64,000 bases of DNA from Muricea muricata. Lineage: Eukaryota > Cnidaria > Anthozoa > Malacalcyonacea > Plexauridae. Under the pieces are notes generated by a model. The model was not told where the DNA came from. It made no database searches and was given only the letters and a program-made list of their open reading frames with translations. Every line of letters starts with the position of its first letter. Position 1 is the first letter of the stretch. Positions 1 to 10,679 of the stretch are shown here, piece after piece. The stretch spans positions 7,334,115-7,398,114 of the forward strand of contig OY979729.1 in assembly GCA_963855995.1 (NCBI GenBank), given 5' to 3'. The position numbers were made by a program, and so were the translations under genes.

Positions 1-950
1 AAAATAATGACAGGTGCATATATTAAGTATTTCATTCATTAGGTTCACGAACCTATATATGGGTTTAATTCGTCTTGCTTAACACAGATATCGTTTACGT
101 AACTAGAGATAACGTAATTTAACTTTTATTACGCGTTTTTGTTTACAACGAAATGTATTAGTTAAATTAAGGTATGGACTTCGAGGGCATGTTCCGTGTA
201 TAATTTGCGTGAGTAGTCTATCCCACCACTTTGGCGTCGGAAGTAATTAGTATGCCGTTGTCGTTGGGGCCAGAAGTAATGCATGCAGAAGTGGGGTGAC
301 GTCATCGCATTAAACTGACACACAAAATATGTGTTTTGAAAATGTATATTTTAAAAATTTTTTACAACAAATGATTTTTTTTAACAATAACTGAATAAAC
401 AAGTGTTTTGAGTGCGATTAGTATAACTGTTCGAATAAACTGTTCAAATAACGGTGTATAGCTGCTCAATGGAATAGTGTTTATCATACATGTGCCCAGA
501 GCTGGTTACAATCAGTGAGTTATCCACATTCCAGCGAGTGATCCTAGGTCAGGAGTGAGAGTAGAGTTGTGAGGCATGTGCTCATAAGAAGTTATGAGCA
601 GGTGCTTATCTGCTCACCTCCTCCCATAAAATTGTACAGGACTAACAAAATATAGCTATACTAGCCTGGCGGACCACATGAGCGTATGAGCATGTGCTCA
701 TCTGCACATCGCGTAAAATTGTACGGGACATGAAATTCTAACTAGATATAGCAATATTGGTCTTATAATACTTCACAAAATATTCCAAATGCTAACTGTG
801 TGTTCATTTATGCAACCAAACAAACGTCTTTCCACAAAATATATACTTTGCCTTAAAAATGCATACTGTGGGAAACAGTGTTGATATATATTATAATGAC
901 TATCATAATGTATGTTAATGTTGTCAGCACATGGTTGAAGCTGTTGCGCT

Positions 951-1314
951 GATGTTAATAAAAATCCGTAAAAGGTATGGACGGATTTAGTGGAAAAGAA
1001 CCTTATTTAACGGTGAAAGAGTCCGAGTGCATAAAGTGAATAGCGAATACGAATTGTGTCTAAAAGGTCAAGTTTGGTACGTTTCTTTTGGTTTTGATAA
1101 TCTTTGCAGCTCTTTAGTGGTAAAGACGTGGGTGATCTTTCCTCATATTGTTCCGCTTTGTTTTAATACGGCCGTCGGTAGTTGGGAACACAGATTTAAC
1201 TGTCGCGTGGAGTATTAATTGCTTTATTTAGCTCAGAGCGGGTATATCTTTTTAAACAATTTAATCAAATGTATTCTGTTGTGTGGATGTTAATAAAAAT
1301 CCGTAAAAGGTATG
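951..1314 (+). repeat. 29-bp direct repeat inside the Polinton-like element
   Basis: The string GATGTTAATAAAAATCCGTA and the nine bases after it (AAAGGTATG) occur exactly at 951-979 and again at 1286-1314. No matching unit lies between them. The second copy precedes the RING-like frame. This could be a deletion or duplication scar, or a duplicated promoter-like block of the parent element. Confidence 0.7.
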
Positions 1315-1640
1315 AATCGTGTCACCTTTTTACACATACATTTTCGTATTCGTCATACCCCCTTTTTTGTCTGGAGAAAATAACAAAAGGACAATTTATG
1401 ATGTTCAAACTGCCGTGTTGCGGACACTACACTCACACGGGATGTTTCAAGACATGGGCATCTCATACAGAATCAGCAGTGCACTGCGCCTATTGTAGAA
1501 CAACATAACAATACGAAGACACATGCTTCCTATGCTTACAAGAATACACCGAAAAACTCAATTGTACAGAATGGTGCCACACAAAAGTTCACACAGAATG
1601 CACAACAGACCTCACAACTCTACTCTCACTCCTAACCTAG
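1269..1640 (+). pseudogene. RING-like zinc-binding protein, broken by one stop
   Basis: The single open frame inside the Polinton-like element. After about 30 residues it shows a RING-H2-like Cys/His pattern (CLEK, then CCGHYTHTGC, then HCAYC). An in-frame TAA at 1506-1508 follows. The same frame then continues to a TAG at 1638-1640 with a second Cys/His cluster (CFLCL, CTEWC, HTKVH, C). Two adjacent RING/B-box-like clusters in one frame suggest a small zinc-binding accessory protein of the parent element. The first metal pair looks imperfect. The exact function is unknown, and the stop makes this copy unlikely to be functional. Confidence 0.5.
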
Positions 1641-1941
1641 GATCACTCGCTGGAGTGTGGACGACTCACTGATTGCAACCAGCTCTGGGTACATATATGA
1701 GAAACATTATTCTACCGCAGACTGTAATTTGAACAATTTAGTCGAACAGTTCTATACTTTTATTGTACAAAACTTTGTTGTTGTAAAAAACTTTATAATA
1801 TACATTTTCAAAACACATATTTTGTGTCTCTGTTTAATGCCATGACATCACCCCACTTACGCATGCATAACTTTCGGCCCCAACAACACCAGCATACTAA
1901 TTACCTCCGGCGCCAAAGTGGCGGGATAGACTACTTGCGTG

Positions 1942-3374
1942 GGTGTAGGATTATTAAGGAATAACAAAACAAAAAAGCTAAGTCTCATTTTTGCGAGTAG
2001 TAAGTCTCGTTTTTGCGAAATAAGTTTTGTATATTATGAAAGTGAATTTAAGTAGAATTCTCACCTGCTTTTATATACGACCCTTGATGTTTTTACATTC
2101 TACCATTCGACGTTTGACCTAAAATATCAAAATAAATTACATTTTAAAATGCATACTTTACCGAAATTTTAATTATTTGAGTTGCCCAATTGGGTGGTAG
2201 TCGGAATGGTGGTGATGTATGCAGGTTTATCAGCTGTGAGCGACTGTGATTGCAGTGAAGAACTGTACCGAGTGGAATGCAGGAACTTAAGACTGAGGAA
2301 GACAGCTCAGAACTGAGGTAGGTAGGCAGCACTGTAGATATAGGACCAGTGGTTGTTTTAGTGTGTTAGGTATGTGTGGTATGTTGCAGCTCTTCGAGTG
2401 CTACTTCCACCATAAATAAGTATTATTTGTGCAAGTACTTCCACTTAGGCGGAAGTAGCACTTGCGAAGCTAACCGGGGTAGGGGGTTTCTTTTTAATTT
2501 CTTCATTTTTAAAAAGAATTTGTAAAAATAATTAGGAAGTGAAAAATTTTTGAGTTCTGCCAAGGAATCGTCCAGCATACAACCGACTTGTTTCACTATT
2601 GCAAAAAATACATGGCTTAAAAACACGCAACTGATTAAGAGGAAATAATATGTTGTTCTATTAAGAAAGGTAGTTTTTAACTTTTTTCAACCGAGTTTAA
2701 AGAGGACGAAAAGTTAGCCTTAATTTTATAATCATATAAGTACGCTCACTACCCTGTCAACTTTCACTCAGGGAAGAAAGCGGAGTACCCGGAGAAAACC
2801 AACCCGGAGAAAACTCTTTTCACATACGAAGCAATGTAAGCCTCAGAGATAAAAGGCATTTTTCACAATAGAAAGATATCATTTTATTTCGGCTATCCTT
2901 TTTATAAGTCGGACAAAATAAATGCACAAATCACTAAACCAATTTTGATGTCTTAGCGACATGTAGTGTAGGCACATTAAGCTATTTGCACATTTACCGA
3001 CTAAATGTCTTAGCGATAACATAATGAAAGCTAGAACTTGTTAATAAAACAAATTTGAGCAAAATTTAGGTGGGGCAAAATACACTAGGTGGGGTACCAG
3101 TTTTGAATGTTGGTTTGAATTAAGCTTATAAGATCTATTCAGCTTTCCTATATGGCTGAAAATTTGCAAAAAATGCGAAGATCGCTGGCGAAAAGATATA
3201 GATAGAGTAGTCTGATTTACAATTTATTCCATTTATGTTACGACTGATCGACGTCGTATTTTCATGACTACCATCCTACAAGTGCTGGGCTTTCACGTAG
3301 CTGATTGCGTCATTTCCCAAAACAGTTGATGGTGATGGCGGTTTTTGATCCGAAAAACGTTGTACAAACATCGA
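1942..3374. other. Intergenic, no gene seen
   Basis: AT-rich sequence without a convincing coding frame. At 2772-2812 there is a GC-richer motif containing GGAGTACCCGGAGAAAACC. I recognise this as resembling a motif dispersed in many animal genomes, and it may be the scar of an old repeat. Confidence 0.4.
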
Positions 3375-5122
3375 TGCTTTCTGTTTTAAAATAATTTTTA
3401 ACAAGGAAATTTCTTTAGTCTACCGTACACTTATAACTGTGGTAATGCATGATGTTATATACTTGTATAGTTTGGTTACATCGATGTTCAGTATACTAAT
3501 TTCCTACCTCGAAAAGGAACGACAAAATATTTGAATATCGTGATTTTGCGGAGCATTCAGTTAAATGCTTGTCCAAGATCTTAATGCTTTGCTTCACTTT
3601 ATCTTGAATGCTGTAATGACGTCAATAAAACATGGCTAAAATGGAAAGGAAATTTCAAGAGAATCATTGACAGACATGAACTTTTAAAAAACGCAGAATA
3701 GGCAAACCTACATAGAGTAACATTGATAAATAAAAATCTCCTAATTATTAAATGTGAGAAGAACAACCTAAAAAGGATAGCTTGTATGTAAAACAAACAA
3801 TCCTAATGATCAGGGATGTTATGGTCTCATCAAAATGATAAAAAGTGTAGAGGTGCACTGGATAGTGATTTTTACTATCCGGCCGGATACCAGATTTGCC
3901 GGATATCTGAAAAAAATCCCGCCGGATACCGGATATTTTATTCAATTTGAAATTTTGAATACTAGAATGTCTGCAAAAAAGGATCAAATTTATTCCTTTC
4001 GCCGGCATCATATATTGGCCATATGTGAAGTTATTTGTGAAAGCAGGCATATAATAATATACAGTATACTCTATATAAAGGATTAGATGCATGGATAAAT
4101 AAAAGGTTCAAACTTCAAACCCAGAAAACCTTATTTACATATGGTTTATATAATTTCTACATAGACATATATCAGTATAGTTAAAATTAACCTTGTAAAC
4201 GATAGAAAATTGCAAAAAGTAGCTTATATGGAGGACTGGGACCTACAAACTTTTTCCTTTTTTGACTCTAGCGTTTTTAATACAGTTTTTACATAGGTAG
4301 CCTAGGAACACGGTGTTTTGTTGTTTTTATCGATTTGACGTATGCATAATTATAATCACCCTAAGGTAGGCAAATTCGCACAAACTAACGATACATAGAC
4401 CTGTAAATAATCCGAAAATACTTCGCATATCTTTACAAGTACGCTAAAATAATGACAGAGATAATTTTTTTTTCGATATTTTTTTAATATACTTAATGTA
4501 TTTTACCTTGTGAAACAAGTTTGTAAATACGAAAAAAAAATACGAAAAACGTCTGTATATTTATTAAATTTTTTCATGGGACGATGCAGGATTCCCTCTT
4601 GCCGCTTTTCAAGACGTTTCAGATTTGAGATTATATCAGGTTGTAATGTTTTGTTGTGGCGATTTCTATTTTTTTTTATATCAATTGACGGAAATTTAGT
4701 ACACTTCAGGAAAAACAAATAATCCGGTATCCGGCCGGATAATAGTAAATATCCGGCCGGATACCGGATAGTGTGATTTTGCCACTATATCCGGTGCACC
4801 CCTAAAAAAGTGGTTTCTGGTAACATAAACCAGCTTATATACTTGTGTCATCGTAACTTTTTTTAATATATGTCAATTCAGTCCTGGACGGTGCTTTCTG
4901 TTTTAAAATAATTTTCAACGAGGAAATTTCTTTAGCCTACCGTATACTTATAACTGTGGTATAATGTCATGTTTTTGTAGTTTAGTTACTTCGATGTTTA
5001 GTATACTAACTTTCTTTCCTACATAACTTTCTTACCTCGAAAGGGAATCACAACATATTTGAATATCGTGCTTTTCAGCATTTGGCAAGATCCTTAACCC
5101 CTTGTTTCACTTTGGTGCGAAT
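3375..5122 (+). repeat. Pair of diverged direct repeats
   Basis: Positions 3375-3560 and 4890-5122 match over about 200 bp with small indels. Shared blocks are GTGCTTTCTGTTTTAAAATA, CTTATAACTGTGGTA, and CACAATATTTGAATATCGTG-type sequence. They bracket the non-autonomous hAT but do not form its ends, so they are an older, independent duplication. Confidence 0.65.
3840..4812. mobile_element. Non-autonomous hAT element, 957 bp, 8-bp TSD
   Basis: The element is 3848-4804. The left end is TAGAGGTGCACTGGATAG; the right end, read in reverse complement, is TAGGGGTGCACCGGATATAG. Subterminal copies of TATCCGGCCGGATA-type palindromes occur at both ends. It is flanked by a perfect 8-bp target duplication AAAAAGTG (3840-3847 and 4805-4812). 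TIRs of this type, an 8-bp TSD and the absence of a transposase ORF identify a hAT MITE. Confidence 0.85.
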
Positions 5123-5840
5123 TCCGTTTTAGAAGGAGCCAGTTCAATATAGCGATGTTTTGCCATTAAGAGTAACGCGTTAGGAATTTCTTACATATGA
5201 TGCCTGGGAAGCAGTTTTGAAAGGGTTTCCATGTTAATTCTGAAGTGGAAAACTTGTTTTAGCACAGAGCTCTCCTCTATTACCTCACTCATTGCCTTCA
5301 GTAAAGTCAAAGGCGAAGTGTAACATAGTTCATGTCTAAATTATAGCGTGGCAGATAGGTCATGATCAGTGTTCTCACAACTAATTTCCATATCCATATT
5401 TCTATAGGGGTAGGGTAGTTAAGAATGAGGCAACAATAAACTTTTGAAAAGAATGCATCCTCATTATGACAAATACCACCCCCATAGAAACAGCATAAAT
5501 CTGAGGAAATTTCCTCAGATTGTGAGAGCCCTGGTCATGATAATCCATCCCATGGCGGCGAACATTCATATATTCTTGTTGATAGAATTTCCCAAACAAA
5601 TGATTTGTTTCGAATGATTGAGCGCAACTTTAATTAAGCTACTCGAAATTAGGGTCTTTCCATTTGGTTATTGACATAATATTTTGACAAGTTTACTAGC
5701 GAGATCTCGCCTTGGGACAAAAGGTTTTTGCCGAGATCTTACTGACAGGGGAGATGATTCATTATTTATTCATTATTTAATTTACATTATCTGTAGCTGA
5801 ATTGTGTGGTTTATACATGTCAATATATATACTTTTAAAA
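5123..5840. other. Intergenic, no gene seen
   Basis: AT-rich with one short perfect palindrome (GAGGAAATTTCCTC near 5505). I see no coding frame with splice signals or known motifs. Confidence 0.4.
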
Positions 5841-5841
5841 T

Positions 5842-7735
5842 ATGCTACCCACAACTAACCTACAGAACCCTGACCAAATTCCCAAAAAGAATCGGAACAA
5901 CTCTGAGGATGATGATGCCCTAATTGCTAGATTGGTAGATGAGGCTGATATAACAGAGGAATTTCACCTTGATGACAGCTTCCAACTAGACCAAATCAAT
6001 TTGGATGAACTACTAGACACACAGACAAACCACAACATTCACATGGATTCATCAACTGATGACAACCAACTAACTGACACAAACAACCCAGAGGATATCC
6101 ACACCCACACAAACCAATGAGGAAACCATGGAAACAAAACAACGGCCAAATTCAATTAATACTAATAACAATATTGACACACCAAACCTTAATGAACTGA
6201 CAGACAATACCACACTAGATATGCATGAACAGACCAGTAACACTATACATACACACCAACAGAACCCCTTCATTTCCAACACCAATGACCCACATACACA
6301 TAGTGACAACAATGCAGTCTATTCCAACATGACACCACAACACACTGAACAATCCCCCCCCCCCTCAAACATGGACAGTGAACATGACTTCCTCAACATG
6401 CCACCTAACCTTCTTTAAAATCATTTATGCACTGAAATTGAAACTGAATAAACTACAAACGAACCTGACACAACTACAAGAACATTGCCCCCTGGACTAA
6501 GAATAAAACATAACACTACCTGGATTCAGTGATCGCTGGGGGAGAACACTCTTACACAAGCCTCCTTCGTCCAACTGGATATCACAATTGACACAAAGAC
6601 TTAAATTAAATTAACGACACGAAGTACAAACTACAACACAGGACGCAAGAACTTTAATTAAAATGCAACGAAGACACAGCACAACAGATCATTGAGAAAA
6701 CAGATTCACTGTTTTTCAAACATACAAACGAGCACTAATCAATACACAGAAAAACTACAAAACACATAAAAAGAGTAAATGATAAACATCCAAAGCACAC
6801 CATGACAACCAGAAAACAACAGGAGCAGGACCACAGATATCTCATATACACTGGATAGCGCATCTGTATATCAAAAAGTGAAGCCAAAAATCTCAGCGGT
6901 TTCCCCTCATAACAATACGCGGCGGACATACTGATCGTTCCCACTCTTCAAAAAAATGCTACAGAAAACAATATACTTTTCTGCATTTGTGTATTAAATA
7001 CTTTTTAGCTGTATAAAAGAATATTTATTGTCAACTTTGTCCATTTCTGCAGTACAAAATACACAAATTATCATGCTCTGTGTCAACTCCATAGGAACGA
7101 CCAGCGCCTGCGATCTGGCTTCAATTTTCGCCTGTGATCTGGCTTCAATTTTCGCCTGCCCACAGTGTGGGATGCACCATCTAGTGTATATGAGATATCT
7201 ATGGGCAGGACACATCACACCCACAACAACAATATGTGACTCAAACATACCAACCTTTCCTAACAGTATACAGCACATTTTGGCACACTATTATCGAGAC
7301 ACACACAACTTCCACAACCCACAACCAAGCAGACACATGATCCCATTATGGATTCTCTTCAACCACTTATCCACACATGGCAAGCACATCAACACCTAAA
7401 ACACAACAAGCTGCACTCACACCACTAATGCAAATACACACAATCCCCCAGATGACACGATTCAACACAGGCCTGAACACACCTATACATATATATACCA
7501 AAATTACCCATACCTATCCACCCACATCAACCCAAAACCCTCTGCCCCACAGCATAACCCCACAACAAAACAACTCCAGAACACAACTACACTGTCCAAC
7601 TTTAACATACAAACTTAACACATCCACTAACGGATCTACAGGTAATATACCACCGCAATTCACACAAAATATACAGTCACAAATACAAAATTTTCTCAAC
7701 GCCACCTACCAACCACCCCAATAACTACAACAAAA
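5842..7735 (+). pseudogene. Low-complexity A/C-rich ORFs of a degenerate element
   Basis: From about 5,840 to 8,060 the plus strand is rich in A and C and very poor in G. Consecutive open frames (5842-6120, 6128-6418, 7377-7724) encode Thr/Asn/His/Gln/Pro-rich protein. The first frame starts with an acidic segment (DDDALIARLVDEADITEEF) that looks like genuine protein. The frames are interrupted by stops and by a 374-bp MITE. They lie directly upstream of a hammerhead-like motif and a Penelope-type RT fragment, so I infer an upstream ORF of that retroelement. No domain is recognised. Confidence 0.4.
6825..7210. mobile_element. 374-bp MITE with 35-bp TIR and 6-bp TSD
   Basis: The element is 6831-7204. 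The left end CCACAGATATCTCATATACAC matches the complement of the right end over about 35 bp. Direct repeats GCAGGA lie at 6825-6830 and 7205-7210. Inside is a tandem doubling of a 23-bp unit containing GATCTGGCTTCAATTTTCGC (about 7107-7153). The open frame across 7028-7399 is therefore not a gene. The superfamily is not assigned. Confidence 0.75.
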
Positions 7736-8064
7736 GATGATACTAACTTTTACTAAATCCCTATGTAACAACAACAATATTTGATTTCTTAGCAACAACA
7801 ATATACAGCAAAAAATAAACCACAACATGCAAAAAAAAACACCATCATCAATGTATCCAATAAAAACTCACCCCTTAAACAGTAACTGCACTTACCAAAG
7901 AACTTAACTACATCTTCACCCCTAACCAACTCCATATGCAACAACATTTATAATCTTTCTCAAAATACAGAAGGAAATAATTTATACAATCTCTTCAGAC
8001 ACACTACAAGAAGTATGAAACACTCACTCAAACTTCCACAAACTTTACACGGCCACCAAACAAT

Positions 8065-8109
8065 GAATCTGTCCTGATGATAACTAAAATATAGTCGAAA
8101 CGTAGATTC
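8065..8109 (+). ncRNA. Hammerhead-ribozyme-like motif
   Basis: The core CTGATGA (8074-8080) is followed by a weak stem-loop (ACTA pairing with TAGT) and then GAAA (8097-8100) and CGTA. The flanks GAATCT (8065-8070) and AGATTC (8104-8109) are complementary. This matches the hammerhead order CUGANGA, stem II, GAAA with a minimal stem III. Penelope-like elements are known to carry such ribozymes in their terminal repeats, and an RT fragment follows 15 bp later. The closing pair of stem II is imperfect, so activity is doubtful. Confidence 0.45.
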
Positions 8110-8123
8110 AATAACGCTACAAA

Positions 8124-8474
8124 ATGTTATTCGGAGTTACTGTTCTTTTGTATTTTATTAAAATACTCAGTGGTTCCCATAACTATTACACCACCAACAC
8201 ACCAGACAATAACAACCTTCAGGAATATATCTCCAGTCTCTATTATGATATTAAGACTGATTATCAGATAACTGTAGAACCTCCACCTACTAACATTACA
8301 AAACAAGAAATACAATCACTCCATCAACTTAAAACAGATAAGGATTTGATAGTCAAACCAGCAGATAAAGGTCGGGCAATTGTCATCAGGTCCAAGGACT
8401 CTTATCTAAAGGAAGCACAAACTCTCAAACACACATTAGTATCAACAAAACATAGGACAAATAAGCCTACTTAA
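8124..8474 (+). pseudogene. Penelope-like reverse transcriptase, N-terminal fragment
   Basis: The open frame of 116 aa contains LIVKPADKGRAIVIRSKD followed by SYLKEA. This is the conserved start of the Penelope-like RT domain (family pattern: KPADKGG-hydrophobic-V, then Y and a Glu). No later RT motifs or GIY-YIG nuclease follow, so the copy is truncated. It is preceded by the hammerhead-like motif, which is the expected arrangement of terminal repeat then ORF. Confidence 0.65.
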
Positions 8475-8544
8475 CACGACCTTCTTACACCCCATACATG
8501 AACTTGCCCAACTATTAAGACAAACATAAACAAGCAAATCACAG

Positions 8545-8793
8545 CCATCAAGAGAACAGCATCCAGCAACTGACCCACTAGACTGCCAAACTTCACCTTC
8601 TACAATTCCCCCACCCCTTCCCGAGGACATAGATGATTTAGTAAATTGCCCCAAAACCACCTGCCATGATCCACCAATCAAAACATATATGCATCACTAC
8701 CCACCTTGGAAACACAACCATTATGAATATTTCGACGGGCCATGGACCAACAAGTGGATGCTCAAGAAAAACTACAATGTCATGTCACTATGA
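8545..8793 (+). pseudogene. Unrecognised coding-like fragment
   Basis: An 82-codon frame without a good start ends at TGA 8791-8793. It encodes a Pro-rich stretch and then an aromatic C-terminus (YPPWKHNHYEYFDGPWTNKW). The residue mix looks like real protein. I do not recognise a family; it may belong to the same degenerate retroelement as the upstream RT fragment. Confidence 0.3.
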
Positions 8794-8918
8794 TATCTTG
8801 AATAGACTGAAAGGTTATTGCTAATTGGGATACCTCTACACATATATACATATACTTATGAGGAATAGTGGACCAAATACAATATGCATAGCTAAAAATA
8901 TCATGCTGATATTAAACA

Positions 8919-9090
8919 AATAATGAATGTTTATGAGTGCAATGGTAAGAATATTTTCATGAGGTGAAAGATATTGATTGTTCTATTCAACGAGGCAATA
9001 GCCGAGTTGAATGGAACAATCAATCTTTCACCGAATGAAAATATTCTTACCATTGCACGAATAGAAACATTCATTATTTGTTTTATATAA
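8919..9090. mobile_element. Near-perfect palindromic MITE, about 170 bp
   Basis: The left arm, starting AACAAATAATGAATG and containing GTGCAATGGTAAGAATATTT, is repeated inverted in the right arm with only a short loop (around CAACGAGGCAATAGCCGAGTTG). The whole unit can fold into one hairpin. No ORF. Confidence 0.8.
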
Positions 9091-9239
9091 TACCAGACTA
9101 TTGTTTTTCAAAACCAATTTAAAACAATGCGCATTTGAGTCGTATTTTAGTATTTGGATTATTTCGCATTCATCTCAAGACCGAAACCAGCCTAAAGTAA
9201 ACTACGAAGACCGTACAAAGAGCTTTTTGACGGATTGGA

Positions 9240-9330
9240 ATTGCGAGAGTGCAATGGAAAAAACTATTGCACTCTTAGGAGTGCAATGGAACTTTTCCAT
9301 TGCACTCTTGGAAAATGGAACTTTTTATTC
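9240..9330. repeat. Cluster of GTGCAATGG inverted repeats
   Basis: The motif GAGTGCAATGGAA and its complement TTCCATTGCACTC alternate within 90 bp. The motif also occurs in the neighbouring palindrome, so this is probably a second, scrambled copy of the same MITE family. Confidence 0.6.
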
Positions 9331-9399
9331 AATATTACGTGACCATAATCAACCAATTAAACCACCAGAATTTATATATATATATCCTTATATAAACCA

Positions 9400-9650
9400 C
9401 CAGGGACCAGTTGTTCAAAGCTGGGTTAGCACTAACCCTGGGTTAAAATTTAACCCACTGTTTTGTTTCTGTATTTCTACACATCTGTTTACTTTAAAAC
9501 TTGGGGACCCGGACCTTAAAATACCATCGATTTAGACAACACTTCTGAAGAAATATTTTCACATTTGTAAACAAACTTCAAGGGATTAATTTTAATTTTG
9601 CGTTAACACAGGGTTAAGCTAACCGGCCTTTGAACAACTGGCCCCAGAAT
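9400..9650. mobile_element. MITE with CCAGTTGTTCAAAG-type ends
   Basis: The left end GGGACCAGTTGTTCAAAGC and the right end GGCCTTTGAACAACTGGCCCC are inverted, and so are the next blocks (GGGTTAGC / GCTAACC and CTGGGTTAA / TTAACACAG). The unit is about 245 bp. TIRs of this form are typical of a MITE family I recall as widespread in marine invertebrates. Confidence 0.7.
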
Positions 9651-9659
9651 TATAAATAT

Positions 9660-10400
9660 CCTTACAGTGTATTAATACCATGCAAATAGAATCTGTTAAC
9701 ATACTTATCAGTTATCACAACACAAACATACCCTGGAGATTCCTGTGATCGTACAAATATTGATATTCAGTACATAGATTCTACTATTCTATAAACGTTG
9801 TACATAAAGTGAGATTGACTATTCATCTGCACAATATGTACAATATTTATATACTGACTAAATTTTTAAGAATAAAATTAATCTAGCTTGCTGAATACTC
9901 ACATTATTGTCACTTATCCCCCTTCATAGCCTTTCCAATATTTGGCCTGTTGTTTACAATTACACATGGTTTCCTTTTCCGAACATTATACCATGTGAGT
10001 CCATGTCCATATTATTTAAAACCTTATAAAATTTATTTTGAAACCACATTTACTACAGTACATCCATTCCACTTACATTACATGAAGTCCCTCCACATTA
10101 CAACCAACCTATCCCTAACAATCATAAACTGACACGGACACTGTCCCTTATCAAACTTCATCCTTTGTATCGCAATTACGCATGTGCTGATGTGCATAAC
10201 CCAAAGGCACGCAATTTATTCAGACGTTTGAGGTCTCTTTCTCCCTTTTGTACGCAGACAGATCTCGCTCGCTGAAAGGCACTTTGTTGACCTCGTCCAT
10301 ATTTATCATGACCCAACATATTGGTTTGTCCAGAATCCCATTTGGTACGCCTTCTTTTGTTTGACACATTACTGTTTATTATTTCTTGTCATTTATCTAT
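9660..10400. other. Intergenic, no gene seen
   Basis: AT-rich to mixed sequence. The short frames here have no splice logic or motifs. Nothing beyond possible old repeat remnants is supported. Confidence 0.35.
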
Positions 10401-10404
10401 CTTG

Positions 10405-10592
10405 TATCAGCCTCGCCCCCGGCGCTTTGATGCTCTTGTGATGTTAGTTCTACGGCAGTGCGTAGCGCGTGTGCGAGTCATGCGCGCGCGATTTATTTGT
10501 TTGCATATGTGCGTTGGGAAGCAACGACAATTTTCTCATTATCTCCCAAGTGTGTGTATCCGCCATTGAACATCAAAGCGCTGGGGACGATC
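10405..10592. mobile_element. Small inverted-repeat element, CCCCGGCGCTTTGATG ends
   Basis: CCCCGGCGCTTTGATG at about 10,416 is repeated inverted as CATCAAAGCGCTGGGG near 10,570. The interior is GC-rich with TGCGCGCGCGATTTATT. A second copy of the left half starts at 14,024 and runs to about 14,130, showing the unit is dispersed. Confidence 0.6.
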
Positions 10593-10679
10593 GCTGATCT
10601 TCTATTTCGTCCCTCTATTTTTCTGAACACGTGTCATCCCCTATTCCCCGCTGACGTGTCCAGGAAGGACGAAACGCCG

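Larger units (their letters stand above)
206..1941. mobile_element. Polinton/Maverick-like miniature element with 6-bp TSD
   Basis: The element occupies 212-1935. It begins AGTAGTCTATCCC and ends with the complement, GGGATAGACTACT. Its arms are long inverted repeats, about 212-573 and 1610-1935, including the shared blocks around TGTGTTTTGAAAATG and CTAGGATCACTCGCTG. It is flanked by a 6-bp target duplication TGCGTG (206-211 and 1936-1941). Long TIRs starting with AG and a 6-bp TSD are the hallmark of Polintons, which are normally 15-20 kb. At 1.72 kb this one would be an internally deleted, non-autonomous relative. No polymerase, integrase or capsid gene is present, so the superfamily call rests only on the termini. 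Confidence 0.7.

Noticed and set aside
3835..4722. Several 70-114-aa frames on both strands
   Set aside because: They lie within the non-autonomous hAT element and its palindromic ends; no protein motif.
7028..7399. 123-aa open frame with a doubled CDLASIFA segment
   Set aside because: It lies across the 374-bp MITE; the doubling is a nucleotide slippage inside the element.
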